This document shows, piece after piece, positions 41,877-53,712 of a DNA stretch of 64,000 bases (the stretch's first letter is position 1; each line of letters starts with the position of its first letter). This stretch comes from Symsagittifera roscoffensis (lineage: Eukaryota > Xenacoelomorpha > Acoela > Convolutidae): positions 50,977,220-51,041,219 of the forward strand of contig NC_087063.1 in NCBI RefSeq assembly GCF_963678635.1, in the 5' to 3' direction. The notes beneath the pieces are model-generated. The model ran no database searches and was not told where the DNA came from. It saw only the letters and a list, made by a program, of their open reading frames with translations. The position numbers and the translations under genes were made by a program.

Positions 41877-42767
41877 TGTGCCAGTCGGTCATTTTTGGAA
41901 GTTTGAACTTGAGCAACACAAGAAACATGATTTTGGGGTGAAATGAAATTTTTCAAAAATTCGAATTGGACATGTCATGCTCAAGTTTCTCGCGACAACT
42001 GAAAAAGCAAAAATAATAAGATCAGAAGAACCGATTAACAATCACGGGGAAGTGGTCAAAAAAAGCAGCGGGAAATTGCTGTTTGAAATTTCCAGACATA
42101 AAAATACACAAGAGTAGAGCTGTAATGCTTGAAACAGAGGCAGAATGATTACGAACAACGAATAAACGAATCAGAAGTGGACCAGAGTGAACCTTCGGTG
42201 GAAAGGTAGACAACCGAAGTCTCCCAATGGTCCAGCCCCAAACACTTATTTCTCAAGTCAAAACTCTTTTATCAAGCTGATGATTTTAATTTACAACTCC
42301 TCGAGTCAAAACTTAATTCCTTAGTTATTCTGGAGTTACTTATTAATTTAGTTACGTGTGCCGGTATGTGAGTACCCAATTGAAATTTCTTGAGTGTGTT
42401 TTATATTGTTATGTTGAGGTAAGGCGAGTTTTAGGTTGATCCATCTGAAATGGATCAAAGTTCCACTGTCTAATAAAAAGTAACTATACGGATTGTTCCG
42501 ACCCTGTTTTTAACGACGTTCGCGTGTTTTGGGTATTTTGAGACCTAAGTAAGGGGACGTTCTTATTTTCTAGAATGGGGGGTATTTTGATAGTGGCCTT
42601 TAAGCTGTAAGAAAGGTTTTAGTCTCATGTCGCAAGTGAACCGAATTTGCTCCGACCGCTTGAGGTAAAAAAAAACACAAGAGATAGTGTCCCTGACTGT
42701 TGAGCCAATGGTTATAGGGCCTATTTGTCTTTAGCCTCATATGTGACTTAAGTAGGCGACTGTTACA
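41877..42767 (+). repeat. 5' LTR of element B
   Basis: About 891 bp, TGTGCCAGTCGG to GACTGTTACA, matching 52814-53712 with moderate divergence. Contains a 7-bp-stem hairpin (GATCCAT, CTGAA, ATGGATC) at 42438-42456 and a downstream AATAAA. Divergence between the two LTRs suggests an old insertion. Confidence 0.88.
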
Positions 42768-42778
42768 TAGTGTTTTTA

Positions 42779-42793
42779 TGGCACTCCTGGGTG
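42779..42793 (+). promoter_or_regulatory. candidate primer binding site of element B
   Basis: TGGCACTCCTGGGTG, differing by one base from the A site and at the same distance from the LTR end. See the A entry for the tRNA comparison. Confidence 0.5.
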
Positions 42794-45168
42794 TTTTTAC
42801 GACATCAAGACTACGGGATCAAACCCACTTGTCACAGCTTCGGGGGCTACATGCCCATTCTAGAGTACCGGTGGCACGGTTCAGCGGGAACGTGCGAACC
42901 TTCCGGTTGTACCGTGATAGCTTTTCAAGAAAACTCGATAAAACTTCCTGGTACGCTCTCCGAGTAAGGGGGGTAACTAGGGAAACAAAAAACGAGCAAA
43001 AGATAAAAGCAAAACAAAAACACCAAAAAAAAAGAATAGAAAAAGGAACAAAAAACAATAAAACATAAAAAAGACAGCGGCTTTGACCCCGAGATTGGGT
43101 GGATCAAACCTTTATATTAATTGAAATAGAATACCCATACTGTTTTCCAATAAGATTCGATCAACTCAATAACTTTATACAGGTGCCCGAGTGTGAGGCG
43201 TTGAGAAGGGCACACAGAGGTGTTCTGTTTGGTCAATCGACGGACCACTGGGAGACTTGACTGGAACAGGTGACCAGCCAAGTGGGAAAGTGGAACTGGA
43301 GAGAGTCGCTGGACACGCCAAAGAGACAACCAGCACAGAATCAGAACAAACAGAGTAGGACACAGAGGGGCGTTCTGTTTGGTCAATCGGGTATCGTTAA
43401 AACCCACATTACACTATAGGAGATAAGTGTAAAATGAATAAGCGGATACCCACTGTTTTGAGGATATGTTTTTACTTGAGCAGAGCTTGGAAACAGGTTC
43501 TACGGTTTTCTCTCAAGAGGTTTAGCACCCATCGCGCCTAAGGTTATTTTCGGCTTAAGATGGGGGCTAAATAGGGGGGAGGTTAGAAGGGGACTGGTTA
43601 AGTTAGAGTTTGGCGGTTGTAAATTTTCAAAAGGGGGAAACTTTATAGTAACTTTAATCAATATCGTCGTTTATATTTACATTAGTAGAGCCAGAGTCTG
43701 GAAAGTTTCATCTCTAGACCCAGAACAAGAGTTGCAACGCGAGGATATCCCAATTTAAGATCGGATTAAGGTAGGTGACCTGGTAGGATCGGGTGGGGGG
43801 GGGGGGGTCGGAAATAGACAGTTTTTGAAACCCGAAAGGAGAATACCCCATAAGATCGTTAGTAGGGGGAGGAAAACGCGTGACGATCAGGTACCAGACA
43901 ATTTTTTAAGAAGGACGACATTGGTCACCTTTGAATTTTAGGTAGGTTCATCTTTTTGTTTTTCAAAATTTTTATCGCTTCAGTTTTTATGTTTTTGGAA
44001 CTAATTTTATTGGTTTTTGAAGAACATGTGATCACCAGACACTTGCTATCAAGTCGCATTTTGACTTGCATTGGATTAATGAAGGGAGGTAATTATAAGG
44101 GGGCCATTAGGTAAAAATTTTGATCAGTAAGATTGGGTTTTGGGGAATTTTCAACATTAGGTCTCAAGTGGTGATACCGGGGATAGTGATCTAAGTGTCC
44201 CAACACCAAAGAAGAAGAGATCCGACTGTCTCAACACTGGAACGAAGAGGTCTGGGGACAGTAAGAGGAGTCTAAATACTTGAGCAGGGTCTTGGGACAG
44301 TGTGAAGTGTCCCAACACTTGAGTGGTAGGGTCTTGGGATAGTGCGGAGTGTCCCAACACTTGAGTGGAACGGTCTTGGGACAGTGCGGAGTGTCCCAAC
44401 ACTTAGTTAAGGGTTTTGGGACAATACGAAGTGTCCCAACACTTGAGTGGAAGGGTCTTGGGACAGTGCGGAGTGTCCCAACACTTGAGTGGAAGGGTCT
44501 TGTGACAGTGCGGAGTGTCCCAACAATTGAGTGGGAGGTCTTGGGACAGTGCGAAGTGTCCCAACACTTGAGTATAAGGTCTTGGGACAGTACGAGGTGT
44601 CCCAACACTAGGTCTTGGGACAGTGTGAAGTGTCCCAACACTAGAGCGAAGGGTCTTGGGACAGTGCGAAGTGTCCCAACACTTGAGTGGGAGGTCTTGG
44701 GACAGTGTGAAGTGTCCCAACACTTGAGTATAAGGTCTTGGGACAGTACGAGGTGTCCCAACACTAGGTCTTGGGACAGTGTGAAGTGTCCCAACACTAG
44801 GTCGAAGGGTCTTGGGACAGTTTGAAGTGTCCCAACGCTTGAGTGTAAGGTCTTGGGACAGTTCGAAGTGTCCCTACACTAGGACAAAGGGTCCTGGGAC
44901 AGTGTAAATTGTACCAACACTTGAACGAAAGGTCTGGGGACGATGTGAAGCGCATCAATACTACAACAAAAGGGTCTTAGGACAGGGCGAGGTGTACCAC
45001 TATCTGAGTAAAAAGCACCAGGAACCTGCCAGAACGAACAAAAGTAGCTAAAGATTAAGACTCGAATGAATTTTTTTTTATTGGAAACATTTTTTTTAGA
45101 TTTTAAACTTTAGATTAGGACTTGTAAACATTAAATATTGTAAATAAAGAAGACTGTTAATAAAAATC
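42794..45168 (+). other. leader of element B
   Basis: No convincing gene in 2.4 kb. It contains a 13-G run (43795-43807), two copies of GTTCTGTTTGGTCAATCG (near 43221 and 43373) and the dyad repeat array at 44200-45000. Frames in the array are repeat products. Confidence 0.65.
44200..45000 (+). repeat. dyad tandem array in leader B
   Basis: Some 15-17 units of about 45-50 bp. Each has a TTGGGACA arm, a spacer of about 8 nt (GTGCGAAG or similar) and a TGTCCCAA arm, then CACTTGAGTGGAAGGGTC. Each unit can fold into an 8-bp stem. Units are cleanest at 44280-44860 and decay towards both ends. Confidence 0.9.
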
Positions 45169-47207
45169 ATGAGGCGAATTAGGGTACCAATAGCAGATAA
45201 GAGAGTTCAAGAATCAAAGAAAAATCACAACTCGTCGCAACAGAGAACAGCATTGTCGGATCCGAAAGTAATGAAAAAGAACTTTTCAGTGAACATGGTT
45301 AACACAAGAAGCGCAAAAGAGCACACGAAGAAAGAAAGCGCCGTGGAAGGACCGACTGCACCTGCTATAGAAAATGATCTTGAGACACCAGATCAAAGTG
45401 TTGACGAGGTGCAAAGGAGAACAACGGAATTAACACCAATGCCATATGTAGAAGAACAAGACGATTTTGTTTTCACCTACTGATACTGTAGACGACACAA
45501 CGAGTAACACGCTGGAAACGATAGAAGAGGATTCTCAAGCAAAAAGAACGTCATTCAAAGAGAGGTTTGCAGCGATGGTGGGGATGAAACCAAGAGAGAA
45601 GTAGGAGGTGGTACAAACGACCGAGAAAAGCAAAACATTTGGAACAGTTTCCGCAATAACAACAGAGGCCAAACATGACGACGAATAAGTCAAAAGTGGG
45701 GCAACAGCTAACCATGAAAAAAACAACTTCACTTGAACTGGGCGACTTGATGGCAAATTTGGAGAAAATCGATAAAAAATTGAAGAGCAGCGAAAAAGAT
45801 CGACAAATGCTGAAAAAGGAGATACGATACAATAAAAACAAAAATCTGGACAATTGCTTCAACCTGGCGAGGGCAACAGAAGAAAAGTTACAACAGATGT
45901 CAGAAAAAGTAGAAGCTACCGACAAAGAGCATGAGAGACATATCAAAAAGGACATGCAGGAAATGAACCAACGGTGCGAAACTGTAAACGAGAAGTTGTG
46001 GAACCTAGAGACGAGAATGGACACAATGAGCAGAGACCAAGCAGAAAGTTCATGTGCTAAACAGTCCAAACTGGATGCTCTCTTGAGAAACTCTACAGCG
46101 CAAGAGAAGCTGGTAACGGATAGACCGCAAGGCACCAGAGTTGACTTCATAGAACCGCAACGGAATAAACGGGAGTCCACACCGTTACCACGAATTGCAG
46201 CGAGCACCGGGGCAGGGGGGTCCAAGACCATCATGAAAGGTGGATCCTCAAACACCACGAATGCACCAGGGGTCTCAAGCACGAACACTAACGTAGCCCC
46301 TGACGCCATGACATGCGCAAGCACCTGGGAGATGATGAACAGGACACTGGAAGCGTTCGCGACCAGGAACACTGACTCGAGTGATAGAGGAGGTGGTAAA
46401 TCCAGGAAGACCTTCAAGAAACCCAAAGAGTTCAAAGACGAATCGGATGACTGCATTGACACATGGGTGGAAGTCATGAGACTACACTTAGAACAAGACA
46501 ACTCGACGAGAGGCAGGCTTGCACAGCAATACTAAGCAATCTAGAGGGCACAGCGTTGAAATGCGTAGTGGCAACAATGAAGGAGGAGAAACGTGATACG
46601 GCGGACAAGATATGCGAAATACTGTTGAATCGATTCGGATCAGGGATGAAGGGCCACCAAGCGATGATGAGATTTGAAAAAAGAAGACAGAGGTTCCTGG
46701 ATGATCTTGAGAGCCTGAGAAGAAGGAGTGATCCGGAAGATTCGACAAACAGGAGAAATTTCGGCATCGCTTCGAAGTTCATTGACGGGGTAAAAAGTGA
46801 CGACTTGAGAACAATTTTGGCAACGTATTATACTTTTTCGGAAGATAATGCACCAACCCCGGAGGAGATGAGACAAAAGTCGAGGGAGTACATGTTGATG
46901 AAACCAAAAAGTATTCGTATTCAGATGGCAAGAATATGCAAGGGGGAGGCCAGCAGCAAAGGTCGTCATGGTACAAGACGAGAGATGATATGGATAAACG
47001 TAGGTCATACGCAAACTGCGGATCAGCGGATCACCATGTGGCGGATTGCACGACATACAAACAAGGCATGAAAATCTGGAATACGCTCCGGCTGAAGAAG
47101 ACATGAACTAAACGGAGGAACACGAGTTTTATAGTGGCCTAATCATCAGAATAGGCGCGAGGTGCTTTTTCTGTAACAAGGACGGCCATTTTAGGACGGA
47201 CTGTCCG
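45169..47207 (+). pseudogene. gag: gag of element B, broken
   Basis: Pieces at 45169-45483 (N-terminus), 45675-46535 (coiled coil with helix-rich KSSEKDRQMLKKEIRYNK, then the capsid start CIDTWVEVMRLH) and 46463-47071 (capsid, ILLNRFGSGMKGHQAMMRFE). The first zinc knuckle near 47010 has its first Cys as Tyr; the second (RCFFCNKDGHFRTDCP, about 47158-47205) keeps all residues but lies outside an open frame. Several stops and frame changes occur. Confidence 0.75.
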
Positions 47208-48194
47208 TTGTTTTGGGAGGCTGTGAAGAATCAAAATCATCCCAAGCATAAATTAGCGCTGGCTGCGCTGCAGAATACGAGTAAAAGACAAGCCCAAATC
47301 GACTTGAAGAACACAGAGGCAGCGAGCGGGGAATTACCAACAAAGACGATGAAAGCGGTAACGCAAGTCAGAAGTGCAAAGGAATTCGAGGTTGGGAACT
47401 CACTGGAGATAAACTACGAGAAGGCTGCTGCAGAAGCGATTAGCAAAGTAAAGCAAGACTTGGCCACGAAAGAAATCGAGCAACGACTGAGGCAGGAGAT
47501 AGAGAAGCAGAACTTGAATGAGGCACTCTGCAGAGCGATCCAAGTGCAGGAGGCCACAGAAAATGCAACAAACGGAGGTAGTCGCAACACTCTAAAGATG
47601 GTGACGGGAAAACATTTGGCATAACGAAAATGGGAGCAAGACTAATGTCGATAATCACCGTGGGCGGTCATGAAGTAACAAGAAACCTGAGTGAACGGAG
47701 CGATAATGCACATCGATGTGTACGCAGATTAATTGAGTATAGTAAGCCCACAAACCACTTCTAGAGCTGTGAGGGCATTACTCTCGAGGAGTAGCAGCAA
47801 ATCAATTCGCGTCGACAATAGGTAAACAGAAGCATATGGTCCACATGAGGTGATGCTAAACATAGATGGGATAAACATCTAGACGAAGACAATGATAACG
47901 TGTGATGAAGACCTAGCCGGACAAATCTACGTGGGTAGAGAAGAACTAAAAGCGAGATCGATTGGACACTGTGCCATGTTGGAAGAAGACGCGATGCATA
48001 TAGGGACGGAAGCGGACGTGTCTGGGCATGTGCTAGACATAAGTGGAAAGAAGACTCAAATACGTAGGTTATTGGACACAGGAGCAGTCTTGATCATCAT
48101 ACCAATCGAAACATGGAACAGGATGGGCTTCGACAGAGATGACTTGATAGACTCGAGAACACGACAGCAAACAAGGGGGCGCTGCGGGTACTAG
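47208..48194 (+). pseudogene. pro: linker and aspartic protease of element B, broken
   Basis: Frame 47208-47624 gives the helical Gln/Glu-rich linker that follows the knuckles in A. Frame 47892-48194 holds the protease with LLDTGAVLIIIPIETWNRMG (DTG intact). A further piece to about 48380 is out of frame. Stops such as that at 47622-47624 separate the parts. Confidence 0.75.
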
Positions 48195-48400
48195 GCAGAG
48201 CACCAATAATAGCTCTAAGCTTGGGGGAACGCAATTTGTGGATGAGCTTCCTCGTGGTGGAGAGTCCAGATGAGTCTGACCAATTCATTTTAGGCAGAGA
48301 CTTCATCAGGAATTTCGCTGTTACAATAGATCTAAACAATGCGATGTTCAGGATTCGGAACCCGGAAAAGAAGTACGTAATTAAACCGGTAAATTAAATA

Positions 48401-49854
48401 ATGGCGTATGAGAACAAAGCACCGGTATTCTTGAGTAGGAGGGTAAGGCTGAAAGCGAACGAAGCTGCAATAGTAAGCTTGCGAATGAAAAATTATAATA
48501 AACTAAGTGACAACAAGCAAGTATGCATAGTCCCAAATCCAAAAAGTCGAAGTGCTGCCAATTTAGGAAGGTCCTTCTCGATAACCAAGAGTGGCCTCTG
48601 CGTCAGTGCCTTGTTGAATACTCTTGACATACCTATCACGATCCAGAGGGGAAGGAAATTGGGATACGCTCTACCTGTGAAAACTCCATATGAAATGACT
48701 GAATATGTAAACGAAAAAGAATTTCTTGATTGTCCTAAGCACAGGGACAAGATTTGTATCTTGAGAAGGTTGAAGAAAATAAAATATTCATCAGTTCTTG
48801 TAAAATCGCTTAAGTCAGAGACAGATGATGGACTTTCGAGCTGTTCGAATTTTACAGAAAAACCCACACTAGAGGGATAAACCAGTTTTTTCAGAAATAG
48901 AGCACTTGAGGGGCAAGTTGACGGACGAACAGCTCGAAGCCATCAAGGACGTATTAGATCGGAACGAGGACGTTTTTTCGAAACATAAAGCAGACATCGG
49001 ATGTTGTAACTTTGTGGAACACGAGATAGAGCTTGAGGAATCGGCAGTACCACACAGGGAGGGGGCGAGGCGTATGACCCCTAACAAATCGGATGCATGT
49101 AGAAAGGAAATCGAAACCCTACTAGAGTATGATATGATAGAACCATCCAAGTCACCGTGGCGTGTGGAGTAGTGATGGCTAAGAAGAAAGATGACCAACT
49201 AAGGTTTTGTTGTGACTTTCTTTATCTGATCTCCATCACGGTGAAGGATGCCTATCCCATACCTAGGATCGATCAGAGCCTCTCAAAATTAGGGGACGCG
49301 AATTTTTTTACAACTCCTGATTTAGGTTCGGTTTTTTGGCAGGTCCCACTGAGGAAGCAGGACAGGGACAAAACAGGGTTTGCTTGCGAGTTAGGGCCGT
49401 TTCAATGGAAGAGGATGCCCTTTGGCCTTTGCAACGCCACGGCTAAGTTTCAACGATTGATGGCACACGCATTGACAAGTGTAACGAAGAAATATGGCAA
49501 CCTGGTGATGTGCTACGCGGACGACGTGGTAATAGCGACACCTACACTAGAGGACCACATCGAGCTAGAAAATGCAAGCCATCGAAGTGCGAGATACTCA
49601 AGGACTCAATTAAGTACCTGGGGAGGATTGTGGATAAACATGGCATCACACCAGACCCAGACGCAGTAGAAGCGGTGCTGACTTGGAAATCACCAAAAAC
49701 GGAGCATCAACTGATGAGCTTCTTGGGTTTTGCGAACTATTACAGGGAATTCATTAAGGGCTACGCGGACAAAGTGTACCCGATGCAACAAGTCATGAGC
49801 ACAAGGGCAGAAAATTCATGTGGAACAACGCAGCGGAGGAGTCATTCCAGATGA
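48401..49854 (+). pseudogene. pol: reverse transcriptase of element B, broken
   Basis: Pieces 48401-48880, 48906-49172, 49157-49669 and 49510-49854. RT blocks are visible: LRFCCDF, LGSVFWQVPLRKQDR, MPFGLCNATAKFQRLM and CYADDVVIA. The catalytic box is YADD where A has YVDD, and a conserved Leu-Asp pair reads Pro-Asp (TPDLGS). A small deletion with frame change lies near 49565. The enzyme is probably inactive. Confidence 0.85.
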
Positions 49855-50483
49855 TAAAGAAGGAGTTGTGTGATGCACCTGTGCTAGGTATGCCGACAGA
49901 AAAAGGGATGTACGTGCTAGATACGGATGCGTCAGTGGTAGCGATCTCGGGCATACTCCTTCAAGAGCAGGAATGGAACGAGAGGACAGTCTTTAGACCA
50001 ACAGCATACGGGAGCAAAGTCTTGAGTGATACTGAAAAGAAGTACGGTGCGCCCAAGTTAGAAATGTTTGCGGTGGTTACCTTTGTTGGGAAATACAGGA
50101 CATGCCTAGGTAGCAAACCATTCAAGTTACGGGTCGACAATAGAGCACTAAGCTGGTTGAAAACGTACTCAATGAATAAGAGCTACATTGGGAGATGGAT
50201 AGTTTGCTTGGATGGCTACAATATGATCATCGAGCACAGTACAAGGGAAAAGCATCAAAATGCCGATAGCTTGAGTAAAAAGACGGAATTCTGCGAAAGG
50301 CAGAAACAAAGGGAGGCGGACAAACAAGTAATCAAAGATGGCTTCTCCTTTATGGACAAAGAAACATACGACAGCCTACTACTCACGAGATGGCTCGACA
50401 AGTCAGGTAAATCAATAAATTTTGAAGTGACAGAGTTGTTGAAGTTTTGGACAGATGAGATTATTGAAATTGACCCAGCGTAA
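49818..50483 (+). pseudogene. pol: RNase H of element B fused to the ORF2 tail by deletion
   Basis: RNase H motifs as in A (LDTDASVVAISG, EMFAVVTFVGKY, VDNRALSWL, HQNADSLSKK). After RWLDKSGKSIN, near 50415, the sequence passes to ELLKFWTDEIIEI, which matches ORF2 of A near 37455. The spacer, integrase, macro-like and SGNH-like regions are therefore deleted in one step, with the frame kept. Stop TAA at 50481-50483. Confidence 0.85.
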
Positions 50484-50519
50484 AGGGAGAGACCGAGTCT
50501 AGGTCTGATACTTGAGAAG

Positions 50520-52378
50520 ATGCAAGAGGTGATTAGCGTACCGCGCTCAAATAAGAGGGTGGAGCTGAAGATGGGAAATGAAAATAGCATGCTGGTCGCG
50601 AATCTGGGAACAATTTGGACGTTGCTGAGGCCTTCTTTTTGCCCATATCCCCATGCAAATCTGATAGAAGAAGTCACGGAGCGAGTAAAATTGTCGCTGA
50701 CGAAGGATGAAGATTTGGGAACTCTGAACGTGATACGCAAGCTGATCCTACCCCATAATAAGGAGCCGGGAGAAATAATGAAAAAGCTAGAGATATCAAT
50801 GAAGAAGATGGAACCCGGTAGTTGTCTCGACCTGACATCTGGAAGTGGAGAACACTCTTGCGATGGACGATCATGTGCCAGGATACAGTCCTTTCAGAGA
50901 GAAGATCTAGCCACTTGGTTTGGCGACCTCGTCGAGAAAGAGAAGAGTGAAATGCAGATAGTGTTTGAGTGTTACACGAACACTACAGTAAATATAGCAA
51001 CAGTATTGGGGTTCTTCTCAAGGATGTCTAGTTTACAGTAGCTGGAGATGCTGGAGTCCGAACACCACTTGGTAACAGCGTTGAGCGTGGAGTCATGGCC
51101 CTGAGCGCTGCAATTAACCCAGAAGCAGATAAGAGGGTGGAAGATTGGTCTAGAGGCGGAAATGGGGTTTCCCGTGAGTGAAGCCTACAGTTTGCCAGTG
51201 AACGCAAAGTCCCTGGTGGGATCAGTCATGGCCAACATGCGTGGAAGCCACTACCCACTACACATGGCGATGGTGGAAGTATCCAGCCAGAGGATACTGA
51301 TTGACAAAGACTTCTCGGTGCCCAATTGCGTACGCCTGGCAAGAATGTCGCATCACTCGCACAGACTTGTGAGGAATATCCTGGGGACTGTACCGGGGGA
51401 ACAGAGAGATAACTTGAGTGAGATCTTGGGGGAGGTATTTTTGAGCCTGGAAGGTGAGAACACGAGTGACTTTGAGAGACAAAACACGATCGGGGAACCG
51501 ACAAGCAGCGCACCAGCACTGGAGGAGAATGATGTGACGCACGAAAAACTGATGGAGTTGGAACCTCTGCTTGAAGCATCGGGAGAACGCAACTTCCGGA
51601 GTATCATTCTCACACATGGGGATTGCCCGTGCCACTGCCTGGCTCAAACGGTGTGGTATCCGGAGCAATCAAACCTCTGTCTGATATGGGACGTGGAAGA
51701 AATTAGGTCAATCGGGTTACCCGATCATCGACAGAAGGTGACTCTACTGGTAGTGAGTTCAATGCTGGCGTTGCGATGGATAGAAGAAAATGTAACGAAA
51801 TATCGAGAGTCGTTGATAATAGCAGAAGATTCGAGTTGTTTGAGACTGCGTGCAAGGTATTCGCTATACCAATGGAGGTCAAGCAGGTGTGGAGCCGCAT
51901 AAAATTCTTCCTTTGGTTTCGAGCGACATTGACGTCTTGGTTATACGCGGTGACGAAGGATCACATGAAGAAACATCAGAAAGAATATCGACAGTTCCTG
52001 GCTGAGGTAGGACCAGAAGCCTTCAAAAGCCCCTTATTGACCCATCGAAATGCAATCACAACGGGTTGGAAGAGAGCTGGTCGGGTGTCTAGAGATAATA
52101 CCAAGGCGAGGGAGTCAATATTGGAAGAAGACTTGGCGAAGAATGTGAGTTTGAGCCTACACAACTCCTTTTGCCTGAACCGGGAAACTAAAGTGAAGAG
52201 CTTGCGGAGCCAGGCGAAGAGATTGCAAGAGCAGCAGGAGTGGATGCAATCCTACGAACAACTGAAAGCTTGCGAAGAGATCGTGATCAGCTCCGACGAT
52301 GAGGAAGCGCTATTGAGGCAGATCACAGTGTCGGACGCATCAGGACCTAGCACCTCAAAACCGAGGAGCACGAAGTGA
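50520..52378 (+). pseudogene. ORF2 C-terminal region of element B
   Basis: Pieces 50520-51041, 51162-51902 and 51776-52378, homologous in order to 37587-39794 of A. Conserved blocks include PGSCLDLTSG, EPLLEASGERNFRSI, CHCLAQTVWYPE and NVSLSLHNSFCLNRET. There is no duplicated block and no U3 filler, so those features of A are secondary. Only a few breaks occur (near 51041-51162 and near 51800). Function unknown; conservation across two diverged elements marks it as a real gene part. Confidence 0.65.
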
Positions 52379-52813
52379 GCAGGGAGCTCAGTGTCGGTTT
52401 CTTGAGTCTCGAGAGGGTAAGAAAGGGGGTTTTGAGTGTGAACTCGGATAAAATCCGAGGTCACAAAAAAGAAATTTTAATGAACCAAAACATTGTTATT
52501 AATATGCTATATCTATTATATGAATCAAAATAATGCGTGACAATTTTCTGATTAGATAAAACAAAAAAAAATTATTCATTAGCTTACAAAGCGGAAATTT
52601 AGGGTGCAGGTGTATGCAGATTTTGATTGCTGTTTAGCAATAATGTGACAATTTTGCATGGTTGTGAATTTTGGGGTGTAGACAAAGTTAACTCTGCTGC
52701 AAACTTCTGTAAATGACCACTGGCAATGTATCTTGAGCAACACTCAACATTCTGGGGGCTCACTGGCAGACGGCGACACGCAATGAGTACATCGATCTTG
52801 AGTCCGGGGAGTA
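52379..52813 (+). other. 3' untranslated region and polypurine tract of element B
   Basis: No ORF. A perfect hairpin CTCGGAT, AAA, ATCCGAG lies at 52443-52459. GAGTCCGGGGAGTA ends at 52813, directly before the LTR start TGGTCCAGTC. Confidence 0.65.
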
Positions 52814-53712
52814 TGGTCCAGTCGGCCATATTTGGAAGTTTGACCTTGAGCAACACAAGAAAATGATTTTGGGGTGAAATGAAATTTTTCAAAAATTACA
52901 ATTGGACATGTCATGCTCAAGTTTCTTGCGACAACTGAAAATGCAAAAATAATAAGATCAGAAGAACCGTATAACAATCGCGGTAAAATGGTCAAAAAAA
53001 GAAACGGGAAATTGCTATTCGCAATTTCCAGACATAGAAGTACACAAGAGTAGAGCTGCCTTGTTTGAAACAGACGGCAGAGTGATTACGAACAACGAAG
53101 AAACGAATTGGAAGTGGACCAGAGTGAACCTTCGGTGGAAAGGTAGGCAACCGAAGTCTCCCAATGGTCCAGCCCCAAAAAATTATTTATCAGGTCAAAA
53201 CTCATTTCTCAGTCTGGGACTTGTTAATTTAAAACTCCTCGAGTCAAAACTTAATTCCTTAGTTTTTCTGGAGTTACTTATTGATTTAGTTACCCAAATT
53301 CTAGAGTGTGCCGGTATGTGAGTCCCAATTTAAATTTCTTGAGTCTGTTTTATATTGTTTTGTTGAGGTAAGGCGAGTTTTAGTTTGATCCATCTGAAAT
53401 GGATCAAAGTTCCACTGTCTAATAAAAAGTAATTATACGGATTGTTCCGACCCTGTTTTGAACGGCATTCGCAAGTTTTGGGTATTTTGAGACCTAAGTA
53501 TGGGGACGTTCTTATTTCCTAGAGTGGGGTTTTTTTGGTAGTGGCCTTTAAGCTGTAACAAAGGTTTTAGTCTCATGTCGCAGGTAAACAGAATTGGCTC
53601 CGATCCTTGAGGTAGAAAAACACAAGAGATAGTGTCCCTGACTCTTGAACCAATGGTTATAGGGCCTATTTTTCTTTAGCCTCATATGTGACTTAAGTAG
53701 GCGACTGTTACA
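52814..53712 (+). repeat. 3' LTR of element B
   Basis: About 899 bp ending GACTGTTACA. Hairpin GATCCAT/ATGGATC at 53387-53405, as in the 5' copy. The frame at 53061-53321 is within the LTR and not a gene. Confidence 0.88.

Larger units (their letters stand above)
41877..53712 (+). mobile_element. Ty3/gypsy-type LTR element B, internally deleted relative of A
   Basis: LTRs at 41877-42767 and 52814-53712 bound an 11.8-kb element. It has a leader, gag, protease, RT, RNase H and then directly the C-terminal region of ORF2. The spacer-integrase-macro-SGNH part present in A is missing; the junction is near 50415, where RNase H sequence passes into ORF2 sequence (about 37440 of A). Its coding sequence is diverged from A. 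I could not identify a clear target duplication. It inserted into a Penelope-like element. Confidence 0.88.

Noticed and set aside
44231-44825. Long overlapping ORFs on both strands in leader B
   Set aside because: They come from the tandem dyad array; the unit length keeps frames open on both strands and the peptides are simple repeats.
44200-45000. Possible CRISPR-like array in leader B
   Set aside because: Units follow each other with similar sequence throughout, spacers are not unique, and the context is a eukaryotic retroelement leader.
45551-46501. Minus-strand ORF of 316 codons opposite gag of B
   Set aside because: Antisense of a coiled-coil coding strand; the plus strand is homologous to gag of A, so the minus frame is a shadow.
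53061-53321. ORF in the 3' LTR of B
   Set aside because: Lies entirely in LTR sequence and is not kept as a frame in the 5' copy.
41877-53712. Target-site duplication for element B
   Set aside because: Flanks ACACC and ACCAA share only ACC out of register; not enough to claim a duplication.
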